A DNA stretch of 64,000 nt from SCBR16-9 sp964537975 (lineage in GTDB: Bacteria > Hydrogenedentota > Hydrogenedentia > Hydrogenedentales > SCBR16-9). The stretch is from the NCBI GenBank assembly GCA_964537975.1, contig CAZIDP010000018.1, forward strand, positions 1-64,000, written 5' to 3'. The position numbers and the translations under genes are program-made. The notes beneath the pieces are model-generated. The model was not told the origin of the DNA and searched no databases. It was given only the letters and a program-made list of their open reading frames with translations. Shown in pieces: positions 18,915 to 26,172 of the stretch; within the stretch, counting starts at the first letter, position 1; every line of letters begins with the position of its first letter.

Positions 18915-19259
18915 ATGAAATCATCTCCAAACCGCAAGTATGGAATCAGCGAAGCCAGTGAAATCACCGGCGTTCCGCCCTATTTACTGCGGCAATGGGA
19001 AGATAAAGTTACACATTTGAAACCCAAACGGAATCGTACGGGACGAAGGTTTTACACTGAGGCGGACTTGGAAATTATTCGCCGCATAAAATACCTGATT
19101 CGTCATGAAAAAATGACCCTGGAAGGTGTACGCATACGCATTGCCCAGGAAATACACGGCGAAGGGCGACCACGCACCAATCAGGATATCATCAACCGGC
19201 TGGATGATATCGATAAAAATGTGCGTGACATGCTTAACCTGCTGGATTCCGTCAAATAA
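18915..19259 (+). CDS. MerR-family transcriptional regulator
   Basis: A 114-residue MerR-type DNA-binding protein. The winged-helix N-terminal part reads YGISEASEITGVPPYLLRQWED, with the second wing GRRFYTEADLEIIRRIKYLI; a short C-terminal coiled stretch (RLDDIDKNVRDMLNLLD) probably dimerises. No effector-binding domain follows, so it belongs to the short, chromosome-organising or HspR/RacA-like group rather than to the metal sensors. No strong ribosome site precedes the ATG. It lies directly before tRNA-Pro. Confidence 0.85.
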   Translation: MKSSPNRKYGISEASEITGVPPYLLRQWEDKVTHLKPKRNRTGRRFYTEADLEIIRRIKYLIRHEKMTLEGVRIRIAQEIHGEGRPRTNQDIINRLDDIDKNVRDMLNLLDSVK

Positions 19260-19277
19260 AGCTTTCCTGTTTTCGGT

Positions 19278-19357
<80 letters not shown>

Positions 19358-19366
19358 TTCTATTAT

Positions 19367-19415
19367 CTGTTGAATCCCAAGTGCTTACGGGATTACCTGT
19401 ATTGTCATACAGTGC
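19367..19415 (+). repeat. 49-bp direct repeat, left copy
   Basis: It starts CTGTTGAATCCCAAGTGC and ends GTCATACAGTGC, eleven bases beyond the CCA of tRNA-Pro. The right copy at 25388-25436 differs at four positions. The uninterrupted core is AAGTGCTTACGGGATTACCT. Its position after tRNA ends suggests an element-borne arm or attachment sequence. Confidence 0.8.
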
Positions 19416-19428
19416 GATCAAAATAACC

Positions 19429-19464
19429 CATTTTCGGGTATAATACCCTGAAATGTGCAAGGAG
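19429..19464 (+). promoter_or_regulatory. palindromic promoter/operator and ribosome site of the decayed gene
   Basis: A 27-bp imperfect palindrome, 19429-19455, has arms of the form CATTTTCGGGTAT and ATACCCTGAAATG. Its centre contains TATAAT, a perfect -10 box. AAGGAG at 19459-19464 lies ten bases before the ATG at 19475. A palindrome over the -10 is the usual place for autoregulation by a small dimeric repressor; no good -35 is seen. Confidence 0.5.
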
Positions 19465-19474
19465 ATGCAATACA

Positions 19475-19865
19475 ATGACAAATACAGGCCCAAAATCATG
19501 CTCAGATAAGACAAAAAAGATCACCAAACCTACCCACAGTACCTCCCGTTCTGTTACGCGAAAAGAACAAATTCGGTACCCAACAGCTGATCACTGAGTG
19601 GCTGGCCAATGGCCGTATACTTCCCGATGAATCAGAATCCCTGCTGTGCGCCTTGATGTTCGCCACAGAAGATCAGAGGACATGGAGAAGAGAAAACCAG
19701 TGGAAGTTCACTCATTGTGAACGCTGTGCCTCTGTGATTGTTCATTTTCTGTTAAGCATCCGCTTTAGACCGTCCCTGAGCAGAGGCACATTGAAATTTA
19801 CCAGCAATTCCAAACGCTTTCTGGTGAGTTCATTCATGATTGTATGCCTTGCTGTTCACCACTGA
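19475..19865 (+). pseudogene. frameshifted small gene at the left end of the element
   Basis: An ATG with a good ribosome site opens a Lys/Thr/Ser-rich frame (MTNTGPKSCSDKTKK..) of 40 codons, stopping at TGA near 19597. From about 19565 another frame takes over, reading FGTQQLITEWLANGRILPDE, which looks like real coding sequence and stays open to 19865. A one-base shift near 19562-19570 therefore seems to have broken the gene. The later part of the second frame is overlapped by an intergenic-type repeat and is probably not original. Position and promoter suggest the first gene of the element, perhaps a regulator or excision protein; no family is recognised. Confidence 0.45.
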
Positions 19866-19931
19866 GGAACAGAGGACATTGAGAGGAGAATAACCAATGG
19901 TAATACACTCTTTGTGAACACTGTGCCTCTG
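19663..19931 (+). repeat. two imperfect copies of a ~72-bp repeat
   Basis: Copies at 19663-19734 and 19859-19931 share GAGGACATKGAGARGAGAA, a TTGTGAACRCTGTGCCTCTG end and intermediate similarity. They resemble the CACAGAGGACATGGAG type of intergenic repeat seen in several phyla. Between 19932 and 20189 nothing coding is apparent. Confidence 0.6.
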
Positions 19932-20189
19932 CGGTTTGTCCTTTCCTGCCTGCTGCCAGAGCCAAGTTCAACCATTTTGGTGATGTCAACAAAATGGTCA
20001 TACGATACCCCCCATCGACAGTGCGACATTAGTTTATGCAGTTGGTGCATAGTTACTATATGCCCTATTATAGGTTTGCTATTTTACTTATTTCATTGAC
20101 CTAATCATCAAACTATTTTTCTCATACAGCATTCGCTAATTTAATGCTTTGATTGTACTTTCAAAAGGTGCAGCGATAAAATCGTGATT

Positions 20190-21374
20190 TTACTTGGGGT
20201 CATAATAGAGCGCGTCGAGCATGGCAGTGCGTGCACGCCAGATTAGTTTTTCTGAATCGTCCTCTGGGTACGGAGCATTCCACCAGACCGAATCATAGAT
20301 GCGAGTCAGGATTTCGTCCCAGTAGCGTTGGTAGTCCATTCCATGAGCAGCAATCCCGAATGCCTTGCAAAGCTTGCTCTTGTTGGCATTGTCCAAGCAA
20401 ACGAAAAAATCTGGTCTCTTCATTGCTAGCAGGCGGGTTGCTGTGCCGATGCCATCCTTAACTTCCGGTATAGCTTTCCTGAAGGCTTCGATGTAAGTCA
20501 GATACATAGATTCGGTAACCGGCCCATCCAAGGGTATGGCATCTAAACCATGTGACAGCCCGTCTACTTTATCAATAATGGCATGTTTGAAGTGCCCGGC
20601 ACCCTTCATGCTCCCGAAACAAGCCCAATAGGGGTAAGTTGGATTTGGAAGCCCAGCGATCATTTTTCGGGTGTCTAAATCCATCTTAGCATAGGACTTT
20701 TGGCTTCTGAACGCTTCTCTCGCATCTTTGATCTGGGTACAGCGTTTTGTGAAGAATTCCGTATCTTCGGCGATTACATCACGAACAAAGTCTTCCCAAG
20801 ACATGAACATGATCTCAACTCGGATCGACGGTATTGACTTCGATCGAGTCCAGTGTTTGGTGGCTGTGGTCTCCCTCTTTCTTTGCTGGACACTCCAGAG
20901 CGCACGATAGGCCGTAGCATCTTGCTTCGTGATAATCTCGGCTATCTTCCAGTACTCTTCAATTTGCCGTAGGAGATCACGTCGAACACTTTGACTTCCT
21001 GAATCTGAAGTGACGTGGAGCACCAGCTCTTGGTTCAGTCCCATAGCTCCCTTAGTGAGATTTGCACTGCCCACGCACAATTCCCAGCGATCCTCGCTCC
21101 AGAACAAGAAGGCCTTTGGGTGGAAAACGCCATGAGAATGGAGTACGAATCGGACTTGCTTGCTCCCGATAAATTCATCTAGGACATTGGCATGAGTCTG
21201 GTAGAAATGGGTGCCGATGATCCCATAACGTATTTTGGCGCGGTGGTCCAGGAGCGCTTTATATGTTTGCGTGCCCTTGCCCGCCCAGGCAACGGCAAAT
21301 GCGATGTTGTCATAGGACTTGACCAAATTTACCAGTTTTTCGTCCAATGAAGAACCACCTGTCAGTAGTTTCAT
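20190..21374 (-). CDS. PLD-family nuclease of a restriction-like system
   Basis: A 394-residue protein. The N-terminal third has a single phospholipase-D motif: H-x-K in HPKAFLFW, then CVGSANLTKGAMG with the Asn and Gly/Ser residues of the HKD site. One motif per chain implies an active dimer, as in BfiI- and NgoFVII-type restriction nucleases. The C-terminal half contains GIGTATRLLAMKRPDFFVCLD, reminiscent of helix-hairpin-helix DNA-binding folds. The ATG overlaps the TGA of the upstream helicase gene (ATGA), so the two are coupled. The expected job is DNA cleavage or nick processing in a defence system. This subunit appears intact, but its helicase partner is damaged and no methyltransferase gene is nearby. 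Confidence 0.82.
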   Translation of the reverse strand: MKLLTGGSSLDEKLVNLVKSYDNIAFAVAWAGKGTQTYKALLDHRAKIRYGIIGTHFYQTHANVLDEFIGSKQVRFVLHSHGVFHPKAFLFWSEDRWELCVGSANLTKGAMGLNQELVLHVTSDSGSQSVRRDLLRQIEEYWKIAEIITKQDATAYRALWSVQQRKRETTATKHWTRSKSIPSIRVEIMFMSWEDFVRDVIAEDTEFFTKRCTQIKDAREAFRSQKSYAKMDLDTRKMIAGLPNPTYPYWACFGSMKGAGHFKHAIIDKVDGLSHGLDAIPLDGPVTESMYLTYIEAFRKAIPEVKDGIGTATRLLAMKRPDFFVCLDNANKSKLCKAFGIAAHGMDYQRYWDEILTRIYDSVWWNAPYPEDDSEKLIWRARTAMLDALYYDPK

Positions 21375-23554
21375 GTACCCAATACCTCTTCACCTGTTAA
21401 AGCTTCGATCATCTTCTCAAACTCGGCCTCGACCTTTTCTGCGAAGTCGGCCTGCATGCTATAGACATCGCAGAACTCGGCGAAGGCCCAGCGTCCATAT
21501 TGCTTGTGGTTGTTCACGCCTGTAATCCAGTAGGTTTCCATAGTAGACTTCTTATCTTTAGCGTCCTCACCTCTGTAGCCCTTGATCTCTACGATGAGAT
21601 GGAGCGGATCGTCTGGTCCATTGCCGTCATCTATGAGCACAATGAAATCGGGAATGTGGGTGACGTTGCTCGCGTCCCACCCTTCCGTAAGCATGGAGAC
21701 AGAGACGACGCACCGGATGGAGTCGCCGAGGCGACCTTCTTTGCCAACGGTGTTCATCACCTCACGAAGCAAGGCGGTATCACTTAGTACTTTGCCTGCA
21801 CGGAGGTCGTCTGCCATTTTTCCGCCACGCTCGAATATTTCCTTACGAAACTGGTCAATCTCGCCTGAGGCGGCCTCGTGGAATGTCTTGTCAAGCGGTT
21901 CGCCCGATTCGAGTTGCTCGCTATCGATCAGCAACGTTCGGGGACGGGAGATGGGGTTGCCGTGTTCGTCGTAATTGGAGAAGAGGCGAAAAGTACCCAA
22001 GAAGGGTGGCGGCACACTACCATCTTCAGACGGGGGATACTCAAATCCTGATATGTAGTCATAGATAAGCTTGGATATCGAAGTGTTCTGGCAGACGATG
22101 ATGAAGCAGGGGGGCACACTGAGACCTTCGTTCTTCCAGAGATGAAAGGTCTCTTCGTAGTGTCCATAGAGTGCTTCCAGTGCGGTTTTTAGCAACAATG
22201 GGATGGCCAGTGAGTCCAGTGTGGCAGCCTTTCCCCGGCCTTTCTTGGGCATTTTTTTCCCGATGTGGTCCCACAGGTTCCGGAACTTCGGCATGTCGCC
22301 CCCTGAGATATTATCCGCAACAGGTACGCGGGGCAATTTCACGATACCGCATTCGATGGCGTCCATGAGGGAGAAGTCCGTCATGGTCCAGGGGAAAAGC
22401 GTGCCCTCTGCATAACCAGAGCCACGCAGGAAGAAAGGCGTGGCGGAGAGATCGAGTACGCGGGAAAGACCGATGGTGCGATTCACGGCTTCAAGACCGG
22501 AAATCCATAGACGCGCGGCTTCCCGATTCTTCTCGGCTTCTTTCTTGTCGTCGCCTTTCAGATCAGCCTCTTCTTCTTCCCCCGGTTTCTCCCTGTAGCA
22601 GTGGTGTGCTTCATCGTTCAATGCGAGAATGCTTTTCATGCCCATGAGTTCGGGCATAACACGCTGGAGCATCTGTCCCTCAGTTTCGAGGGTATTGAGT
22701 TCGGGTCCTGTCCGGCCTTGAAGCAGGGCACGGCCTCCACTGGACAAGCTCAAACGCTCGCGCAATTTGAAGGCGTGGTAATTCGTGATGACAATCCTTG
22801 CCCGTTCGAGATCAAACATCATATCGTTGGGAATGAGTTCGCGGTTATGATAATAGCTGTCAGGATCGTTGGGCTGGAGCACCCGTAAGCGGTCCTTGAT
22901 GGTCAGACCGGGGGTGACGATGAGAAAACCGCGGGTAAAGCGTTTGCTGTTGGGACGGCGCACTGCATTGACCGTTTGCCAGGCAATGATCATCGCCATG
23001 ACTGTAGTCTTGCCAGCGCCAGTGGCTAGTTTCAAGGCAAGGCGCATCAATTCTGGATTGGCATCGTTATTGGCGTTGGCCAGGTGTTCAAGGAAGTTCT
23101 GCCCAACTTTGCCCGCATTCGGAGCTACTTCTGTGAGCCAGATCACTGTTTCGACCGCCTCAAGCTGACAGAAGAATGGGCGGATGCTATTGAACTTGTG
23201 ATGGCGCCAATGTTGCAGGAGCCTGGTGGTCTCTGGTGTGACATTCCACGTAGATGGGTTGGGCAATTCGCGCCAGCGATCTACGTGTTCGCGCAGTGCA
23301 TTGATGTACTCGGCGGTCTTCTGGTATTGCTGTTCCTGGGTGGAAAGGCCTAATCCCTCGTCAAACAACAGGTCTTGTTGGCTTGGCGCGCCTCGTTGCT
23401 TACGAGGTTTTGGAATCGGTGTTACATACCGGGCCTGGCGTCGCGCATTGATGATGTGCTGTGTAGGTTGGCCTTGCTCATCCAGTTCCCAGTGGCGCTG
23501 CGGATAATCATAGGGAGAGTTGAGTACGGGTTTCTCAAAGAATAGGTTGCTCAT
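21371..23554 (-). CDS. DEAD/DEAH helicase-nuclease of BPTD_3080 type, internally deleted
   Basis: The start is ATG 23554 (MSNLFFEKPVLNSPYDYP); the open frame to 23608 is likely non-coding. The product is about 727 residues, against roughly 1000 for the BPTD_3080-family type III-like restriction endonucleases it matches from residue 1 onward. Present are Walker A (LALKLATGAGKTT), the DEAH box (LNDEAHHCY), motif III (LDLSATPFF) and the start of the C-terminal helicase domain (SVSMLTEGWDASNVTHI). At that point the sequence jumps directly to the PDFIVLIDDG..LIVEIKGY segment near the C-terminal end. The stretch normally holding the arginine-finger motif (GR-type helicase motif VI) and much of the following domain is missing, about 250-270 residues, in frame. 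It is probably inactive as a restriction enzyme. It overlaps the PLD gene by ATGA. Confidence 0.85.
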   Translation of the reverse strand: MSNLFFEKPVLNSPYDYPQRHWELDEQGQPTQHIINARRQARYVTPIPKPRKQRGAPSQQDLLFDEGLGLSTQEQQYQKTAEYINALREHVDRWRELPNPSTWNVTPETTRLLQHWRHHKFNSIRPFFCQLEAVETVIWLTEVAPNAGKVGQNFLEHLANANNDANPELMRLALKLATGAGKTTVMAMIIAWQTVNAVRRPNSKRFTRGFLIVTPGLTIKDRLRVLQPNDPDSYYHNRELIPNDMMFDLERARIVITNYHAFKLRERLSLSSGGRALLQGRTGPELNTLETEGQMLQRVMPELMGMKSILALNDEAHHCYREKPGEEEEADLKGDDKKEAEKNREAARLWISGLEAVNRTIGLSRVLDLSATPFFLRGSGYAEGTLFPWTMTDFSLMDAIECGIVKLPRVPVADNISGGDMPKFRNLWDHIGKKMPKKGRGKAATLDSLAIPLLLKTALEALYGHYEETFHLWKNEGLSVPPCFIIVCQNTSISKLIYDYISGFEYPPSEDGSVPPPFLGTFRLFSNYDEHGNPISRPRTLLIDSEQLESGEPLDKTFHEAASGEIDQFRKEIFERGGKMADDLRAGKVLSDTALLREVMNTVGKEGRLGDSIRCVVSVSMLTEGWDASNVTHIPDFIVLIDDGNGPDDPLHLIVEIKGYRGEDAKDKKSTMETYWITGVNNHKQYGRWAFAEFCDVYSMQADFAEKVEAEFEKMIEALTGEEVLGT

Positions 23555-24128
23555 AGCTGTATTTCCCCAGTCCGATCCAGCCCTTATCCCGACAATACCC
23601 ACCCACAAATATCTGGTCGATGCCTGTTAGAACCGTCTTACTTTTACATGAGGGCGATTGTACCGATTTCTTTACCTCTTTTCAATCTTTGCTTACTATG
23701 TATAATACTGATAGATGGACACTCACTGTTGTGTACAAGGTATTTTTTCTGGAGTGTTAAGTGGAGTGGCGGTGATTGCTGTGTATTGATGATTAGGTGA
23801 TCTGTCGCTATCCCTTCAGGTAGACGTCCTCGGCTTCCTTTCTCACCACTCTCCATTATATATATAGTAATAGTATTGCAATTTATATAATAGGTAAGTT
23901 GTTTTTGGAAAGAAGCAGAACATGTGGTTACGCCGTACTAAAAAAAGTTTGTGCGGAGAATGATCGAAGTTTAGAGGAAAAAAGCCACAAAACCAACATC
24001 TCCTTTGTTTCCAATGACTTAGAGGGGATAGGTTTTGTGAGTTCTTCCTCGGAAACCTATCTGCATCACGTCATAACCTATAGGTGCAGCACTAGACGCT
24101 GAGCTTCCTGCCTCCTCACAGAAGACGT
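23555..24128. other. intergenic stretch inside the element
   Basis: It separates the helicase gene from the primase-like remnant. Short frames on both strands have no recognisable product or ribosome site. Some codon-like sequence before 24129 may belong to the missing 5' part of the remnant, but stops break it. Nothing else supportable is seen. Confidence 0.45.
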
Positions 24129-24539
24129 ATGGCGGCGATTGGGTGGTCGGTATCCAGGCCAAACATACCACATCTACAGACAGTTGATCATACCTCAGGT
24201 TCATATACCAAGTTCCAGGATGAGAGCGCGGCCATACGCGCATTGCAGGAAGTGTGGCATCGGACCAACAACGGCAAGGAGCTCACTGCCAGCAACATAC
24301 TGCGTATGATAGCGAGCGACCTGCAATCGTTCCGATCCTTGTTGAGTACCAACACCAAGTTGGGTGAGCACCAGTCACTTGGGAAATTGCTGTGCCGATT
24401 CAAGGATAAAGACCTTGGGAATGGACTCAAGATAGGCTGCAAGCAACGCGGTCCATCGAAATACTACTACCTGGTCAACACCTTGCCATCGTCACAGAGC
24501 GATACGCAAGCAGCCGGTGCGCGCATGATGGCGCAGTGA
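24129..24539 (+). pseudogene. C-terminal remnant, probably primase/ATPase of a mobile element
   Basis: A 136-codon frame without a ribosome site. Its middle (ALQEVWHRTNNGKELTAS, LGEHQSLGKLLCRFKD, GLKIGCKQRGPSKYYYLV) resembles the winged-helix tail found at the end of primase/helicase-type ATPases of phages and integrative elements: a small HTH, then a beta-hairpin ending in an aromatic Val strand. The upstream catalytic part is absent. I read it as a truncated gene fragment; it could also be a small DNA-binding protein in its own right. Confidence 0.45.
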
Positions 24540-24725
24540 GGCATGCGGTGGTAGATACTGTTACAGACCTGTCCAGATGGGCTGGACAGGTGAACCGAAA
24601 GTGAAAGGCCAAAGATTGATATGAAATCGTAGAAAATTTGTGCCCCCTGTAGACACCTTTGTGTAGCCCAATCCTGTTGATTGGGTATCACCCTTCATTA
24701 GCATCACGTTGAAAGATACACAATA

Positions 24726-25037
24726 GTGATGAATGGTAATTACATGACCCTGGCAAATGCAGCACGGTTGCTGCCTTGCAACAATGGTCGGCATCCGCGT
24801 CCATCTACACTGTACAGATGGTGTGTGAAAGGGATTGATGGTGTGTTGCTGGAGCACAAGCGCTTTGGCAAGACAATATACACCACCGCAGAAGCGCTGA
24901 ACGCATTTGGGACAGAAGTCGCCAGGGCGAAGATGGAGGCGCCGGTGAACAGCTCGGCCAAGGGCCAGCCGTCAAAACGCAGAAAAAAGCGGATTGACGA
25001 CGCGCAACAGTACCTGAAAGATCAAGGGTTGATGTAG
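24726..25037 (+). CDS. DUF1580-like small DNA-binding protein
   Basis: A 103-residue protein. MTLANAARLLPCNNGRHPRPSTLYRWCVKGIDGV is the pattern of an excisionase-like/MerR-type helix-turn-helix, followed by LEHKRFGKTIYTTAEALNAF, as in the DUF1580 family of planctomycetes, which sits next to element-encoded primases and integrases. The C-terminal 30 residues are basic and low in complexity (KGQPSKRRKKR). It probably regulates or directs excision of the element. A second, decayed copy of its 3' end lies at 33115-33204, showing that the family spread to at least one other site in this window. Confidence 0.72.
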   Translation: MMNGNYMTLANAARLLPCNNGRHPRPSTLYRWCVKGIDGVLLEHKRFGKTIYTTAEALNAFGTEVARAKMEAPVNSSAKGQPSKRRKKRIDDAQQYLKDQGLM

Positions 25038-25335
25038 AATGTACTGGCTGGATTGATCCGGTCATATGATGCTCCATTCGAGTGTGAGATTGCTTGGATG
25101 GGGCGTTGACGCGATAGGACAAACCGGGTTGGGATGTATACTTGGTGTGAAATAGCATGCGATTTTTTATCTTGACTTGACGACGTACTTCCCGTAATAT
25201 ACGGCAATGAGGTGCAACAAGCTGCTATGTCATGCAGTACATGTTGTGCCTGCTTATGTGTGTGTTCATGGTAAATAGTTGTTTTATACAGACTTACAAG
25301 TTCGTGTAATACAGTGCTGGTTAACTCGTATATAT
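25038..25335. other. gap between the DUF1580-like gene and the tRNA-Arg fragment
   Basis: Just under 300 bases with no supported gene. A frame on the minus strand that runs through the tRNA remnant is an artefact of the tRNA sequence. No tRNA 5' half complementary to the CGGGCGC acceptor strand is found here. Confidence 0.5.
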
Positions 25336-25380
25336 CTCCGGAGCAAGGGGTCGTGCGTTCGAGTCGCACCGGGCGCGCCA
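25336..25380 (+). pseudogene. 3' fragment of tRNA-Arg(CCG)
   Basis: The 45 bases fit the 3' part of a tRNA: anticodon loop CTCCGGA (anticodon CCG), GCAAG (3' anticodon stem), GGGTC (variable), the T arm GTGCG TTCGAGT CGCAC, CGGGCGC acceptor strand, G and CCA. The required 5' partner GCGCCCG and the D arm are absent in the bases upstream, and CTTGC is not present before the loop. It therefore cannot fold as a tRNA. Such 3' halves are what site-specific integrases carry as attachment sites. The intact gene must lie outside the window. Confidence 0.75.
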
Positions 25381-25387
25381 TATAAAC

Positions 25388-25436
25388 CTGTTGAACCTCA
25401 AGTGCTTACGGGATTACCTGTTTTGTCATACAGCGC
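25388..25436 (+). repeat. 49-bp direct repeat, right copy
   Basis: It matches 19367-19415 at 45 of 49 positions and lies seven bases beyond the CCA of the tRNA-Arg fragment. Its last bases (CATACAGCGC) merge with the start of the REP-like copy R2, so one element may have inserted at the edge of the other. Confidence 0.8.
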
Positions 25437-25516
25437 CGTAACGCGGGGTAAGGCCAACGGCCGCCACCCCGGGAAAAGTAGCGCCACCAACAACGCACCT
25501 CGGAGGGCGTGCCATC
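25427..25516 (+). repeat. REP-like repeat, copy R2
   Basis: It starts at TACAGCGCCGTAACGCGG and ends GAGGGCGTGCC. It lacks the ATCGCGGAGCGAT hairpin present at the left end of the other plus-strand copies. From 25517 to 25695 no gene or recognisable element is seen. Confidence 0.7.
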
Positions 25517-25695
25517 GTTAGGAATCCAGATCGTTATCCGCAGATTACGCTGATGAACGCAGATTTTATGAAAAAGATAGGGATGAGTAGGTGTATGTGA
25601 TCATAGATTTCGTGATGGCTACGCACCTCGCTGGGGTAAGTTGCAGGCATGACAGGATTAGTCATACATATTATTACTAGATAAACACATAATGA

Positions 25696-26172
25696 TGTTT
25701 TCTATCGCGGAGCGATTACAGCGCCGTAACGCGGGGTAAGGCCAACGACCGCCACCCCGGGACATCGCCACCCCCAACACAGCACCTCGGAGGGCGTGCC
25801 AGCAGAGACAATACCAAGTCACATTCCTTCTGGATACCCACCTGCGTGGGCATGACGGTGTAAGATGCGTTTGCCTTTATCTGTTTTCTATCGCGGAGCG
25901 ATTACAGCGCCGTAACGCGGGGTAAGGCCAACGACCGCCACCCCGGGACATCGCCACCCCCAACACAGCACCTCGGAGGGCGTGCCAGCAGAGACAATAC
26001 CAAGTCACATTCCTTCTGGATACCCACCTGCGTGGGCATGACGGTGTAAGATGCGTTTGCCTTTATCTGTTTTCTATCGCGGAGCGATTACAGCGCCGTA
26101 ACGCGGGGTAAGGCCAACGACCACCACCCCGGGAAAAGTAGCACCCCCAACACAGCACCCCGGAGGGCGTGC
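25696..26172 (+). repeat. 186-bp exact tandem repeat carrying REP-like units
   Basis: Units at 25696-25881 and 25882-26067 appear identical, base for base; a third, partial unit runs 26068-26172 with several substitutions. Each unit is a REP-like copy (hairpin ATCGCGGAGCGAT, GCGCCGTAACGCGGGG, end GAGGGCGTGCC) followed by a ~78-bp spacer containing the hairpin-forming TACCCACC..GTGGGCATGACGG. The exact identity of two units against an otherwise diverged family points to a recent local duplication. The last unit ends exactly at the stop codon of the gene at 26173. Confidence 0.92.

Noticed and set aside
25022..25381. Minus-strand 119-codon ORF over the tRNA-Arg fragment
   Set aside because: Its start is the antisense of the tRNA 3' end; no ribosome site and no family.
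25696..26172. Tandem repeats as a CRISPR array
   Set aside because: Units are 186 bp, both halves repeat exactly, there are no unique spacers and no cas genes; it is a tandem REP-type array.
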